A stretch of 64,000 nucleotides of DNA, from positions 1 through 64,000 of the forward strand of contig NZ_VOSS01000018.1 in NCBI RefSeq assembly GCF_007997035.1, written 5' to 3'. This document shows, in pieces, positions 1-9,318 of this stretch. The stretch is from Ralstonia sp. TCR112. Lineage in GTDB: Bacteria; Pseudomonadota; Gammaproteobacteria; Burkholderiales; Burkholderiaceae. Below the pieces are notes generated by a model. It saw only the letters and a program-made list of their open reading frames with translations. It made no database searches and was not told the DNA's origin. A program made the translations under genes and the position numbers. The number at the start of each line of letters is the position of its first letter. The first letter of the stretch is position 1.

Positions 1-903
1 CACACCGGGCGCCGGCTCGATGCAGCCGTCGAGCGTGCCGGCCAGCGCGGCGGGCAGCGGATCGTCCAGGCCGAACAGGTGGCAGCCGCTGGTCGCGCGC
101 GGGTTGCATTCGAGCGGGCTCACGCGGCCGTCGGCCTGCCGGATCCAATCGAACGAGAGCTGCCCCGTGAAGTCGAGCTTGCGCGCGAAGTTGGCAACGA
201 AATGGCGCACCGCGTCGATGCGCGCAGGCGTGAAGTAGAAGCTCGCGCTGGTCGACATGCGCCAGTCGGGCCGATACAGCGCGTGCGCCACGAGCCGGCC
301 GCGATCGACCACGCTGTACGAGCAGAACTCCTGGCCTGTCACCAACGTCTGCACCACCCAGGCGCCGAGGTCGGCCAGCGGCGGCGCATCGTCGGGGATG
401 CCGTTGCGATACAGGCGCACATGCACGCCAAAGCGCGAGAACTCCGGCTTGAGCACGACCGCCCGCCCCGCCGCCCAGGCGCGCGCTTCGTCCAGCGTTC
501 GCACCCGCGCGGAGACCGGCACATCGGCCCCGCAATCCTGCGCCAGTTCAAGGAACGTCCATTTGCTGTGCACCGCGCGCAGCTTGTCGAAGCCTTCGGC
601 CAGCACGCGCACGTGGCTCGGCAAGCGATGCCGATAGCGCGATACGAAGAAGACTTCCTCGCACGTCGGCACCAGCAGATCGATGGAACGCTCGCACACG
701 ATGCGCGCGAGGTCGGCCGCAAACTGCGCGGGTGCATGGCGCGGGGATGCAATGCGAAAGGTTGCCGAAACCGCCCTGGAGGCACCGCTGATCTGGCATG
801 GAATGCTGTCGGCAATGCAGACCGTCCACCCCTGATGGGCAAAGCGGCGGGCATGGTCGAGCGCCACGGGCGCGCGGCCACCGAGGATCAGCACATTGGG
901 CAT
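1..903 (-). CDS. ATP-grasp domain protein (partial, C-terminus off window)
   Basis: The frame is open from an ATG at 903 down to base 1, giving 301 residues without a stop, so the 3' end lies outside the window. The N-terminus MPNVLILGGRAPVALDHARR is a Rossmann-like pre-ATP-grasp fold. The middle has ATP-grasp features: a phosphate-clamp lysine in VVLKPEFSRFG, and near the visible end the acidic and Asn metal-site pattern FDWIRQADGRVSPLECNPRA. The family ligates a carboxylate to an amine or thiol using ATP. The substrate cannot be read from the sequence. No strong ribosome site precedes the start. Confidence 0.85.
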   Translation of the reverse strand, partial: MPNVLILGGRAPVALDHARRFAHQGWTVCIADSIPCQISGASRAVSATFRIASPRHAPAQFAADLARIVCERSIDLLVPTCEEVFFVSRYRHRLPSHVRVLAEGFDKLRAVHSKWTFLELAQDCGADVPVSARVRTLDEARAWAAGRAVVLKPEFSRFGVHVRLYRNGIPDDAPPLADLGAWVVQTLVTGQEFCSYSVVDRGRLVAHALYRPDWRMSTSASFYFTPARIDAVRHFVANFARKLDFTGQLSFDWIRQADGRVSPLECNPRATSGCHLFGLDDPLPAALAGTLDGCIEPAPGV

Positions 904-1026
904 ACGGGCGGAGCGTTGAGGTCAGGCAACGTCCGCCGAAGGTGAGAGGCGCGGGGGATGTTGCCGGGGCTCCATTCTAGGCAAAGGAGCACCCGGCCCG
1001 GGCGCGTTGAAGAGGGGTGCGGCGCG

Positions 1027-2829
1027 TCAGGCGTTGCGCAGCTTGAACAGCCCAACCGTGCGCGCCAAACCGTGCGCCTGTTCGTTGAGCATCGACGATG
1101 CGGCGGTCGACTGTTCCACCAGCGCGGCGTTCTGCTGCGTGGCCTGGTCCATCTCGGCGACGCTGCGATCGATCTGGCTGATCCCGGTGCTCTGCTCATG
1201 CATCGCGCCGTCGATCTCGCCGATGATGCGCGCGACACGCTCGATGCCCTGCACGATTTCCTGCATCGTGGCGCCTGCGGCCTGCACGCGTTGCGCGCCG
1301 GTCTTCACGCTGGCCTCCGATGCCTGGATGAGGTCCTTGATTTCGCGGGCGGCCGTGGCGCTGCGTTGCGCCAGCGTGCGCACCTCGCCGGCCACCACGG
1401 CAAAGCCGCGGCCGTTCTCGCCGGCGCGGGCGGCTTCCACTGCGGCGTTCAGCGCGAGGATGTTCGTCTGGAACGCAATGCTGTCGATCACGCCGATGAT
1501 CTCGGTAATGCGCGCCGACGACTTGGCGATCTCGTCCATGGTGCTGACGGCGCTGGAGACCACTTCGCCGCCGCGCATGGCGGCATCGCTTGCATCGCTC
1601 GCCAGGCGCGTGGCCTGCACGGCCGCATCGGCGGAGTTCTTCACGCTGGTCGTCAGCTCCGTCAACGCGGCAGAGGTTTCCTGCAGGTTGCTGGCCGAAA
1701 CCTCGGTGCGGTTGGAGAGATCACGGTTGCCCGCTTCGATCTCGCCGGTGGCGGATTTCATGCTGTCGACGCTGGCGCGCACTTCCAGCAGCACTTCGCC
1801 GATCTTGTCGATGAAGGTATTGAACGACGCGCTGATCTGCGCGACTTCATCGTTGCCCACCACGGGCAGACGGTGCGTCAGGTCGCCGCCGCCGGAGCCG
1901 ATGGTGTCCATCGCATCGCGCACCTGCGACAGGCGCCGGAACGACTGCGACGTGAAGAACGCGGCGATGCCCACGGCGGCCAGCGTCAGCAGCACCATGG
2001 CCACGGCCAGCGCCTTGACGACGTTGCGCAAACCGGCTGTAGCTTCAGCCTTGTCCAGCGCAATCACGAGATACCAGTCGGTGCCCTGCACGGCTTGCGC
2101 CTTGAGCAGCTTCGGCGCACCGGCCAGCTCAACCTCCAGCGGCGCCGTCGCCTTGGCCAGGTTGCCGAGCGTGTCGGCGGTGAGCGAGGCCGCCACGTCG
2201 GTGGCGGGCTTGAGCATCAATTTTGCGTCGGGGTGGGCGATCACCTGGCCATCCTTGGCGACCACGAAGGCGAGGCTCGACGGTGTCGGGTGGACCGCCG
2301 CCACCACCTCGCGCACGCCGTCCAGCGGCACGGCGCCGGACAACGCGCCGGTGGTTTCACCGTTCTTGACGAGCGGTGCCGCGAACGAAACGTACGGCAC
2401 GCCGGTCGACACGTCGCCGTAGGGCTTGGTGACGAGCAGCTGGCCTGCGGCGAGGGCCTGCTTGTACCACGGGCGGACCGTCGGGTCGTAGTCCTTGGGC
2501 GTGGTGGCGCTGGTGGAGATGAAGCTCTTGTCGGTCCAGCCGATGGTGATGATGGGGAAGCCGTTGGCGTCGCCCATGTGCTTGCCGAAGCCTTGCGGAT
2601 CGCCATGCTCGATCACGCCGGCGGTGGCCTTGACGGCCTGCGCCTTCGCCGCGACCCATTTGTCGATGGCGAGCGTGTTGCCGCTGGCAATGGCTGCGAG
2701 GTTCTGGTCAATCGATTCCATCGTGTTCGAACGCACGATGGAATAGGTGGCCGCGCCGGACAGCGCGAGGGCGCCGACCACGGTGGCCGATGAGATGAGG
2801 AGAATTCGGGTGCGGAGAGAGGAGATCAT
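1027..2829 (-). CDS. Methyl-accepting chemotaxis protein with dCache sensor
   Basis: This 600-residue transmembrane chemoreceptor signals through CheA/CheW. Transmembrane segments lie at about 8-31 and 270-292. Between them is a periplasmic dCache domain with the typical [11 protein letters not shown] motif near 115-125. A HAMP domain follows (about 293-345), then the cytoplasmic signalling hairpin, with the conserved tip [20 protein letters not shown]. The C-terminus ends LFKLRNA, with no NWETF-type pentapeptide for tethering adaptation enzymes. The ATG at 2829 (MISSLRTR) is chosen because a longer in-frame extension runs through unrelated upstream sequence. The small-molecule ligand is unknown; dCache receptors often bind amino acids or organic acids. 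Confidence 0.93.
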   Translation of the reverse strand: MISSLRTRILLISSATVVGALALSGAATYSIVRSNTMESIDQNLAAIASGNTLAIDKWVAAKAQAVKATAGVIEHGDPQGFGKHMGDANGFPIITIGWTDKSFISTSATTPKDYDPTVRPWYKQALAAGQLLVTKPYGDVSTGVPYVSFAAPLVKNGETTGALSGAVPLDGVREVVAAVHPTPSSLAFVVAKDGQVIAHPDAKLMLKPATDVAASLTADTLGNLAKATAPLEVELAGAPKLLKAQAVQGTDWYLVIALDKAEATAGLRNVVKALAVAMVLLTLAAVGIAAFFTSQSFRRLSQVRDAMDTIGSGGGDLTHRLPVVGNDEVAQISASFNTFIDKIGEVLLEVRASVDSMKSATGEIEAGNRDLSNRTEVSASNLQETSAALTELTTSVKNSADAAVQATRLASDASDAAMRGGEVVSSAVSTMDEIAKSSARITEIIGVIDSIAFQTNILALNAAVEAARAGENGRGFAVVAGEVRTLAQRSATAAREIKDLIQASEASVKTGAQRVQAAGATMQEIVQGIERVARIIGEIDGAMHEQSTGISQIDRSVAEMDQATQQNAALVEQSTAASSMLNEQAHGLARTVGLFKLRNA

Positions 2830-3007
2830 GTTTCTTCTAGGCCAAACGTTTTCCATGAATCTGACTGCGTACGGTATTTGCCGCAGCGCCCTCCAGAACC
2901 GACTGCTGGCTGTCGGGGCCACCCAAGCAGCTACGGCATTGCACAACCGAACTTGAGGCGGCAAAACCCGTCCCCCCGAAAGGATGGCTGCTATAAAAGG
3001 AAACGCC

Positions 3008-3027
3008 TTGCCTGATTGCTCAGGCAA
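3008..3027. repeat. 8-bp inverted repeat upstream of the hypothetical gene at 3052
   Basis: TTGCCTGA and TCAGGCAA form a perfect 8-bp dyad around a TTGC loop, 24 bases before the ATG of the next gene. It could be an operator or a leader hairpin. There is no T-run, so it is not an intrinsic terminator. Confidence 0.4.
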
Positions 3028-3051
3028 TCCACTCCCTTGAAACCGACGCCC

Positions 3052-3489
3052 ATGCACGACGCCGTTCACATCGACCCCGCCACCGGTGAAATCCGGCTTG
3101 CCGACATCCGCATCACACCGCAGACAAAAGCCGACGACCTGCCCGCGCGCTTTACCGTCGGGCCCGTGCGATCTGTGAGCGTGGAGGGCAAAGACGTCCC
3201 TTGCCAATTCGCGACGGTGGCCGCGCTGGACGACACCACGCCCGTCACCGTCAGCCTGCGGTTTGAAGCCAATGCACTCGTCAGCGTATTCGTCGAGCTG
3301 GCGCAGCCGGTTTCGTACGACAACATCGGCGTAGTGGAACAACGCCACCGCCGTTGGATCGCCGGCAGACTGGGCAAGGACCCGGGCGGCCTGACGGACT
3401 ATCCGTGGGGGAGCGCCGGCGTGGCGCAAGACAAGAGCGGCGGCGTGCATATCTTTCTGCACAACCGCAACAACACCTGGGCGCGCTGA
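3052..3489 (+). CDS. Hypothetical protein, 145 aa
   Basis: I do not recognise a family. The 145-residue product begins [20 protein letters not shown] and has no signal peptide, membrane segment or cysteine-rich motif beyond single cysteines. It reads like a compact soluble alpha/beta protein. The ATG at 3052 is preferred over an upstream TTG at 3016 because that codon lies inside an inverted repeat. It stands alone between the divergently oriented chemoreceptor and the fatty acid hydroxylase gene. Single-gene polymorphic-toxin immunity proteins can look like this, but nothing here proves that. Confidence 0.7.
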   Translation: MHDAVHIDPATGEIRLADIRITPQTKADDLPARFTVGPVRSVSVEGKDVPCQFATVAALDDTTPVTVSLRFEANALVSVFVELAQPVSYDNIGVVEQRHRRWIAGRLGKDPGGLTDYPWGSAGVAQDKSGGVHIFLHNRNNTWAR

Positions 3490-3596
3490 ATACGTCGAAT
3501 AGGTTGTAAGACGCCCCGGCATCGGCCCGAATTGCGGCCCCGGCACCGTTTGCAGTACCGTCGCTGGCATTCCCACGGGAGCCGGGAGCCAGCGCC

Positions 3597-4526
3597 ATGG
3601 CCGTGCTGTTCACCATCCTGAAGATTGCCGTCGTGCTGGTGCTGGTGTCGTCACTGGCCGAGGCGATCGTGTTGTCGCTGCGGAACGGCTGGGCCAACTA
3701 CGATTGGAAGGCCGCCGGCGTGTCGGTGGTCGATTTCCTGGTACGCGAGTACCCACTGCGCTGGCTGCTGCCGCTGGCGTTCTGGACGCAGGGGCTGGAA
3801 TGGGTCTACCAGCATCGCCTCTGGACGCTGCCGATGGACCACTGGACGGGCTGGGCCGCGTGCTTTCTCGGCCAGGAGTTCTGCTACTACTGGTACCACC
3901 GCGCCGCGCACCGCGTGCGCTGGTTCTGGTGCACGCACGCCATCCACCACTCGCCGAACGACCTGAACCTCTCGGCCGCCTACCGCTTCGGCTGGACGGG
4001 CCGGTTGACCGGCACGCTCGCCTTCTTTGCGCTGGCGCCGCTGCTGGGCATGCCGCCGCGCATCGTATTGATGCTGCTGTCGCTCAACCTGCTTTACCAG
4101 TTCTGGATTCACGCCACGTGGATTCCCCGCCTGGGGCCCCTGGAGTGGGTGCTGAATACGCCGTCGGCGCACCGCGTGCATCACGCGTCCAACCTCGAAT
4201 ACCTGGATGGCAACTACGGCGGCGTGCTGATCGTGTTCGACCGGCTGTTCGGCACCTACATCCCCGAACGCAAAGACGTGCCCTGCCGCTACGGCCTGGT
4301 GCACCCGATGCGCACGTACAACCTGCTGGTGATCGAATTCGCGCACTGGCGCGCGCTCTGGCAAGACCTGAAGACCGCCCGCTCGGCCGGCGAAGTGTTT
4401 GGCTACCTCTTCCGCCCGCCCGGCTGGCGGCCCGATGGCAACGGTGAAACGACGGAGGATCTGCGTCGCCGCGCCGCGCTCATTTCTGACGAGCCCGCCG
4501 TCGCCCCGGCCGTTGCTGCGAACTGA
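3597..4526 (+). CDS. Sterol desaturase / fatty acid hydroxylase family protein
   Basis: This 309-residue integral membrane di-iron oxygenase carries the eight-histidine signature of the family: HRAAH (101-105), HAIHH (114-118) and HRVHH (192-196). Four or more hydrophobic segments surround these clusters (about 5-25, 52-64, 138-150, 153-175). Such enzymes hydroxylate or desaturate lipid chains at the cytoplasmic face of the membrane using O2. The lipid substrate cannot be deduced. The gene ends one base before the stop of the convergent LysR gene at 4528. Confidence 0.9.
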   Translation: MAVLFTILKIAVVLVLVSSLAEAIVLSLRNGWANYDWKAAGVSVVDFLVREYPLRWLLPLAFWTQGLEWVYQHRLWTLPMDHWTGWAACFLGQEFCYYWYHRAAHRVRWFWCTHAIHHSPNDLNLSAAYRFGWTGRLTGTLAFFALAPLLGMPPRIVLMLLSLNLLYQFWIHATWIPRLGPLEWVLNTPSAHRVHHASNLEYLDGNYGGVLIVFDRLFGTYIPERKDVPCRYGLVHPMRTYNLLVIEFAHWRALWQDLKTARSAGEVFGYLFRPPGWRPDGNGETTEDLRRRAALISDEPAVAPAVAAN

Positions 4527-4527
4527 A

Positions 4528-5409
4528 CTACGGTAAGCGCAGCGTCTGCGCCAAGTGGCCATACACCACGGCAATCCGCCGCAAGTGGCGCGATTCCGGA
4601 TGCGTCAGCAGCCACAGTTCTGACTGATTGGCGTCCTGCAGATCCCGCAGCGACACCAGATCGCTGCGCGCCTGCGCCATCACCAGGGGCAGGATGCCGA
4701 CGCCCACGCCCATCGCCACCATCTCGGCCGCAATCTGCAGGCTGTTGACGAAGTACGTGGGCATGACTTTGGGGAAATGCCGTTTGCGCCAACTGACCGA
4801 CGGGTGATCCGGAATGGCGTCGTCAACGGCCACCCACGGCGTGCAGCCCGCTTCGACATCGGCGTAGGTGATGCCGCTCGCGCACGCGGCGTATAGCCCC
4901 ACGCGAATCGAACCGACGTGCTTGCCCACCAGATGCTGCGGCGGACGACGCGTGGCCCGCACGGCAATGTCGGCATCGCGCCGGGTCAGGCTGGCCAGCT
5001 CGTTGCTCACGCGGAGGTCGTAGTTCAGGTTCGGATGCTGTGCCTGCAGCCCCTTCAACGCGGGCGCGACCAGGCCGACGAGGATGGTGTCCGTGGTGGT
5101 GATGCGCACGGTGCCCGACACCTGATCCGGCACCGCATGTACCGCCGATCGCGCGGCCTCCAGTGCCGACTCCACCTGCTCGGCCTGTTCCGCCAGCGCG
5201 TGCGCCAGGTCGCCCGCCACGTAGCCCGTGCGCGAGCGCGCAAACAGCGTGGCGCCCAGCCCGCGCTCGATGCGCTGCAACGACCGGAACACCGTGGAAG
5301 CATCCACGCCAAGCCGTTCGCCGGCCGCCGCCAGCGTGCCGGTGCGCACCATCGCCAGCACGATCTCCAGGTCTGCCGCGCTCAACCGGTATTGCGTTTG
5401 TGCAAGCAT
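4528..5409 (-). CDS. LysR-family transcriptional regulator (divergent to gst)
   Basis: The 293-residue product has an N-terminal winged HTH (about 8-66, with LGVDASTVFRSLQRIERGLG) and a C-terminal periplasmic-binding-protein-like effector domain. It is transcribed away from the glutathione transferase gene with about 100 bp between the starts, the classic arrangement for a LysR protein that controls its neighbour. A TTG-N9-CAA dyad in that gap fits a LysR box. The effector molecule is unknown. Confidence 0.92.
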   Translation of the reverse strand: MLAQTQYRLSAADLEIVLAMVRTGTLAAAGERLGVDASTVFRSLQRIERGLGATLFARSRTGYVAGDLAHALAEQAEQVESALEAARSAVHAVPDQVSGTVRITTTDTILVGLVAPALKGLQAQHPNLNYDLRVSNELASLTRRDADIAVRATRRPPQHLVGKHVGSIRVGLYAACASGITYADVEAGCTPWVAVDDAIPDHPSVSWRKRHFPKVMPTYFVNSLQIAAEMVAMGVGVGILPLVMAQARSDLVSLRDLQDANQSELWLLTHPESRHLRRIAVVYGHLAQTLRLP

Positions 5410-5431
5410 GATTTGCTGCTCCGCCTATTTC

Positions 5432-5448
5432 ATTGGCACTGGCGCAAT
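5432..5448. promoter_or_regulatory. Putative LysR box between the regulator and gst
   Basis: ATTG and CAAT are separated by nine bases, giving the T-N11-A pattern typical of LysR binding sites. It lies in the divergent gap between the regulator (start 5409) and the glutathione transferase (start 5509). Confidence 0.45.
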
Positions 5449-5508
5449 CCTACAGTGTCGTCACCGCCGCCGTTGGCGGCTTTCCAACCTGTTCACGAGA
5501 CGATGACC

Positions 5509-6138
5509 ATGAAGCTCTATTACTCCGCCGGTGCCTGCTCGCTGGCCGTCCATATCGCCCTGCGCGAAGTCGGTGCGCAGTTTGACCTGACCGCTGTCGA
5601 CCTAGCCAAGCACCTCACCGCTGACGGCACGGATTTCTATACGATCTCGCCGCGCGGTTACGTGCCGCTGCTGGAGCTGGCCGACGGATCGCGCCACACC
5701 GAAGGCGCCGCGCTGCTGCAGTACGTGGCCGACCTTGACCCGACACAGGCGTTGATCGGCAAGCCGGGCAGCGCGCACCGCCTGGCCGTGATCGAGTGGC
5801 TCACCTTTGTCAGCACGGAGCTGCACAAAGGCTTCGGCCCGCTCTGGTACAAGGACACGCCCGAAGCCACCCGCCAGGGCGCCAAAGACAAGCTGGCCAA
5901 GCGCTTTGCCGAACTCGACGCACGCTTCGCCAAACAGCCATACCTGGCCGACACCTACAGCGTGGCTGACGCCTATGCCTTTACGGTGCTGAACTGGACG
6001 AACTTTCTGTCGCTGCCGATGGGCGCGTATCCGAATGTGCAGGCGTATATAGCCCGCGTGGCTGCGCGGCCGCACGTGGTTGAAGCGTTGACGGCCGAAG
6101 GCTTGATCAAGGCTGACGCAGCCAGCGCCGTCGCCTGA
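5509..6138 (+). CDS. gstA: Glutathione S-transferase, beta class (GstA-like)
   Basis: The 209-residue protein closely follows bacterial beta-class GstA. It begins MKLYYSAGACSLA with the beta-class catalytic Cys10, has the cis-proline segment GYVPLLEL and TEGAALLQYVAD for glutathione binding, and an all-helical C-terminal half with ELHKGFGPL and VADAYAFTVL. It conjugates glutathione to electrophiles in the cytoplasm. The second of two in-frame ATGs (5503 and 5509) is chosen because GAGA sits about eight bases before it. The divergent LysR gene is the likely regulator. Confidence 0.92.
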   Translation: MKLYYSAGACSLAVHIALREVGAQFDLTAVDLAKHLTADGTDFYTISPRGYVPLLELADGSRHTEGAALLQYVADLDPTQALIGKPGSAHRLAVIEWLTFVSTELHKGFGPLWYKDTPEATRQGAKDKLAKRFAELDARFAKQPYLADTYSVADAYAFTVLNWTNFLSLPMGAYPNVQAYIARVAARPHVVEALTAEGLIKADAASAVA

Positions 6139-6329
6139 TCGGTAGCCGGGGATCGGCAGGTCCTAAACAGAAACGCCGATCCCGCCCCCTACTCCGCCCA
6201 ACGTTTGCGGAACGTCTTACAACACATCCCCATGTTGTAGATAGGCTCTCTCGGGGCTGCACGCGGTGCTGTCACAGGCGCGTCGCTACAATCCCACGCT
6301 TTGCGTCTTCTGCAGTCCGCAGCTCTCCC

Positions 6330-7388
6330 ATGTTCAAGCACGTTGTTTTCGCCTTGGCCGTTGCGGCTGCGGGCATGCCGGTTCTCGCGCGCGCGGAAGT
6401 GCACGGCGCTGGGTCGACCGCCGCTGCGCCCGTCTATCGCGTCTGGGCCGCGGGATACGCCGCATCGTCGGGCGTGACGCTGAGCTACGACGCGGTGGGC
6501 TCGGGGGAAGGCCTCAAGCGCATCCGCGCAGGCGCCGTGGATTTCGGTGCGTCCGACGTGCCGCTCTCCAGCGCGGAGGCTGCAGGCGGGCCTCGTCTGC
6601 GTGCCGTCGGTCGTCACAGGTGCGGTGCCGTTCGTGAACGTGCCGGGGGTGCCGCGCGGTCAGCTCAAATTGACGGGCGAACTGCTGGCGCAGATCTTCC
6701 TCGGCAAGGTCGAGAGCTGGGATGCGCCGGAGCTGCGCGCGCTCAACCCTGGCGTAACGCTGCCCAAGCTGAAGATCCATCCCATCGTGCGCGCCGATGT
6801 TCGGGTACGACGTATCACTTCACCGATTACCTGAGCGCCGTCAGCGCCGACTGGAAAAGCACGTACGGCACCAAGTCGACGATCAATTGGCCGGCAGGCT
6901 TCACCGCCGCAAAGGGCAGCGGCGATGTGGTCAAAGCGGTGCAGGCTACGTCGGGCGCCATCGGTTATGTCGACTACAACTACATCCTCGACAACGACCT
7001 GAGCGGCGTGCAGTTGCGCAACGCGGCGGGCCGCTTCGTCGGCGCACAGGTGAGCGGCTTCCGCGAGGCCGTGATGCAAAGCGCGTGGAACCGCAAAGGC
7101 GATTTCACGGCGCCGCTCGTCAACCTGCCGGGCGCGGAAACGTGGCCGATCACCATGGGCACCTTCATCGTCGTGCCGGCAGTCAGCGCCTCGGGCCCGC
7201 GCACGCTGGCCGCGCTCAAGTTTCTGACGTGGGGTTATTTCCACGGTGACGAGCTGGCCGCGCGCGCGAAGTTCGTGCCGCTGCCCGAGCGCGTGCAGGC
7301 GATTGCGTATCGTGAACTGGCGCGCGTGACGGATACATCGGGCGCCGCCATCGGCCTGCAGAGCATGCCCGCGAACTGGGGCAAATGA
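6330..7388 (+). CDS. PstS-like phosphate-binding protein with two compensating frameshifts
   Basis: The reading frame is open for 352 codons, but only its two ends encode a PstS-type periplasmic binding protein. The N-terminus has a signal peptide (MFKHVVFALAVAAAG...ARA) and the phosphate-loop region VHGAGSTAAAPVYRVW. The C-terminal part starts at GTTYHFTDYLSAVSADWK. The missing middle (CVPSVVTGAVPFVNVPGV through LNPGVTLPKLKIHPIVRAD) is encoded in the next frame, from about 6575 to 6799. One extra G near 6577 (GAGG for GAG) and one lost G near 6799 (GATGTT for GATGGTT) restore a continuous homologous protein. As written, about 75 central residues are scrambled, so the product is probably non-functional unless these are sequencing errors. 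The gene stands alone, without pstCAB. Confidence 0.8.
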   Translation: MFKHVVFALAVAAAGMPVLARAEVHGAGSTAAAPVYRVWAAGYAASSGVTLSYDAVGSGEGLKRIRAGAVDFGASDVPLSSAEAAGGPRLRAVGRHRCGAVRERAGGAARSAQIDGRTAGADLPRQGRELGCAGAARAQPWRNAAQAEDPSHRARRCSGTTYHFTDYLSAVSADWKSTYGTKSTINWPAGFTAAKGSGDVVKAVQATSGAIGYVDYNYILDNDLSGVQLRNAAGRFVGAQVSGFREAVMQSAWNRKGDFTAPLVNLPGAETWPITMGTFIVVPAVSASGPRTLAALKFLTWGYFHGDELAARAKFVPLPERVQAIAYRELARVTDTSGAAIGLQSMPANWGK

Positions 7389-7559
7389 TCTTTGCCGGTG
7401 CAGTGTCTGCACGGGCAACAGCACCGTTTTGATGCCGCGCGGGTGGCCCCCTGAAAGCTTTGCAACAAGGCTGGATTGTTCCGACGCGTTTCCTATAGTG
7501 GTCACTCGCCGCGCAAGCAGCCCCGCGCGTCAATGCCAGAGCAACGACGGGAAGCAACC

Positions 7560-7763
7560 ATGGGTACCGCCATCGCAAACCAGGACGAGCAGATCCAACA
7601 GATCGCACAGGACACCGGCGCACCGGCCGATCTCGTCCGCGAGCAGTACATGCAGACAATGCGCACATTGGCGGCCGACGCCAGCGTGCACGACTATCTC
7701 TCGCTGTTTGTCACACGCCGCGTGCTTGCCGCGTTCCGCCCGCGCCGCACGCCGACGCGTTAG
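7560..7763 (+). CDS. Small DUF3562-type protein, 67 aa
   Basis: A short soluble protein (MGTAIANQDEQIQQIAQDTG...) resembling the DUF3562 family, small Burkholderiales proteins of unknown function. It contains a helical HTH-like stretch (IAQDTGAPADLVREQYMQTM), followed by YLSLFVTRRVLAAFRPRR with a basic tail. The ATG at 7560 is preferred over an in-frame ATG at 7533 because GGGAAG is spaced about six bases before it. It ends 11 bases before the stop of the convergent hydrolase gene. Confidence 0.75.
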   Translation: MGTAIANQDEQIQQIAQDTGAPADLVREQYMQTMRTLAADASVHDYLSLFVTRRVLAAFRPRRTPTR

Positions 7764-7774
7764 CCCTGCCCCGC

Positions 7775-8722
7775 TTATTCCTCGCTGATCATCCCGACGA
7801 ATGCATGCGCCGCGCGGCGCATCCATTCACGTGCGCGCTCGGCTTCAAACTGAATGCGCGCAAAGGCGTGCGTCATGCCAGAGGCCTCGATGGTGATGAC
7901 CTGCGCGCCGTGCTGCACAAGGTAGTCGGCATATTGCAGGCCGTCGTCGCGCAGCACGTCGTGCGCCGCCACGATGACGACGGTGTCGGGCGGCGTATAG
8001 GCCGGTGCGCGTGCCATCAGGAAGATGCGGGGGTCCTGCTCGGCGAGCGCTTTGGCGAGGGCTTCGGCACCGATGTATTTCTCCCAGTACCAGCGCATTT
8101 CATCGCGCGTGAGGCCAGGGCCTTGTGCAAACGCGTTGTAGCTCTCGCTGCCGAAAGCGGGCGTGGTGACGGGGTACAGCAGGAACTGCGCATTGACGAG
8201 GTCAGGACGCATGGCCTGCGCAGCCTGCACCGCGAGATGGCCGCCCGCGCTATCGCCGCCAACCGCCAGGAAGTCCGGATCAAAGCCAAGGTGCACGCGC
8301 TGCCCGGCCAGGTACGCCAGTGCGTCGCGTGCATCGTCGGCCGGCACGGGAAATGGATGCTCGGGCGCGAGGCGGTAATCGACACTCACCACGGCGCAGC
8401 CCGTGTCTTGCGCCAGCAACGCGGCGAGCATGCGATGTGTTGTGCGCGGCGCGCCGACGACCCATCCCCCACCGTGGAACCACACGAGCAAACGCGGCGT
8501 TGCCACACCCTTCGGACGAAAGACGATGGCGTCGAGCGTGCGCCCGGCGAGCGGCAAGCTGAGGTCGGAAACTTCAACGCCGTCGGGATCGGGCCGATCA
8601 GATACCGCGGCAACGGCCTCGAAGCGGGCGCGCTGCGCCGCTGCATCTTCAGGCGGCGGCAAGGCGCCGAACTGTTCGGCAAGGCGTTGGTAGAACTGCA
8701 GGATTTGCGGATCGACGGCCAT
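7775..8722 (-). CDS. Alpha/beta hydrolase, hormone-sensitive lipase (HSL) family esterase
   Basis: The 315-residue cytoplasmic esterase has the HSL-family oxyanion-hole motif HGGGW (about 83-87) and the nucleophile elbow GDSAG (Ser158). Asp255 (AAHDVLRDDG) and His285 (GMTHAF) complete the catalytic triad. It should hydrolyse short acyl esters. The start MAVDPQILQ at 8722 gives the normal family length; longer in-frame starts encode no recognisable domain. No operon partner is evident. Confidence 0.9.
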   Translation of the reverse strand: MAVDPQILQFYQRLAEQFGALPPPEDAAAQRARFEAVAAVSDRPDPDGVEVSDLSLPLAGRTLDAIVFRPKGVATPRLLVWFHGGGWVVGAPRTTHRMLAALLAQDTGCAVVSVDYRLAPEHPFPVPADDARDALAYLAGQRVHLGFDPDFLAVGGDSAGGHLAVQAAQAMRPDLVNAQFLLYPVTTPAFGSESYNAFAQGPGLTRDEMRWYWEKYIGAEALAKALAEQDPRIFLMARAPAYTPPDTVVIVAAHDVLRDDGLQYADYLVQHGAQVITIEASGMTHAFARIQFEAERAREWMRRAAHAFVGMISEE

Positions 8723-8837
8723 GATGTAAGTGGGATGCGATGACCGGCGGAGTGTAGCGCGTCGCGCTGGCTTGAAGCCTTCGATACGTCGGGACGCCGC
8801 GCCACCGCGGTTGTCACAGGGCCTTGGGGGCCGAGAT

Positions 8838-9299
8838 TTATTTTTGCTCGGCGATGCCGAGTCGCCAGTGCTCGATCTTTGTGCAGCGGTCTTGCACGGC
8901 CGGAATGCCTGCGTTGCGCGCGACGGCCATCGCCTCGTCATTCACGATGCCGAGCTGCACCCAGATGCCGCCCACGCCCAGCGTCACGGCTTCCTGCACG
9001 ACAGGCAGGACCTGTTCCGAGCGCCGGAAGATATCGACCAGATCGATGCGCTGGCCGGCGGCGGCGAGAGTCGTGGCGGCTTCGGTGAGCGAGGCATAGC
9101 AGGGCTCGCCGAGCACGTCTTCGCCGGCGTGCTGCGGGTTGACGGGCACGATGCGATAGCCGGCCTGCTGCAGATAGCGCGCCACGTCATAGCTGGGCCG
9201 CGTAGGGCGTGGCGACAGCCCGACCACAGCGATGGTCTTGGCCGACAGCAGCCGGCGCATGGTGTCTTGCTCGTCGACGTAGGAAGGATTGGCGGACAT
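8838..9299 (-). CDS. CoA-binding domain protein (YccU-like)
   Basis: The 153-residue protein is a single CoA-binding Rossmann domain. It starts with IAVVGLSPRPTRPSYDVARY, the nucleotide-binding loop of the succinyl-CoA synthetase alpha-like fold, and contains PVNPQHAGEDVLGEPCYASL and VQLGIVNDEAMAVARNAGI. The C-terminal DRCTKIEHWRL is typical of the stand-alone YccU type. The role is unknown; it binds CoA or a related nucleotide. It lies just downstream of the DUF3298 gene in the same direction (19-base gap) and may be co-transcribed. Confidence 0.85.
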   Translation of the reverse strand: MSANPSYVDEQDTMRRLLSAKTIAVVGLSPRPTRPSYDVARYLQQAGYRIVPVNPQHAGEDVLGEPCYASLTEAATTLAAAGQRIDLVDIFRRSEQVLPVVQEAVTLGVGGIWVQLGIVNDEAMAVARNAGIPAVQDRCTKIEHWRLGIAEQK

Positions 9300-9318
9300 G
9301 GTGGCGATACAGATGCAA

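Noticed and set aside
958-2793. Long plus-strand open frame opposite the chemoreceptor
   Set aside because: It is antisense to a clear MCP gene; the translation has no recognisable domain and reflects GC-rich codon use.
6219-6238. ACAACA / TGTTGT dyad between gst and the PstS-like gene
   Set aside because: Six-base stem with an eight-base loop and no T-run; too weak to call a terminator or operator.
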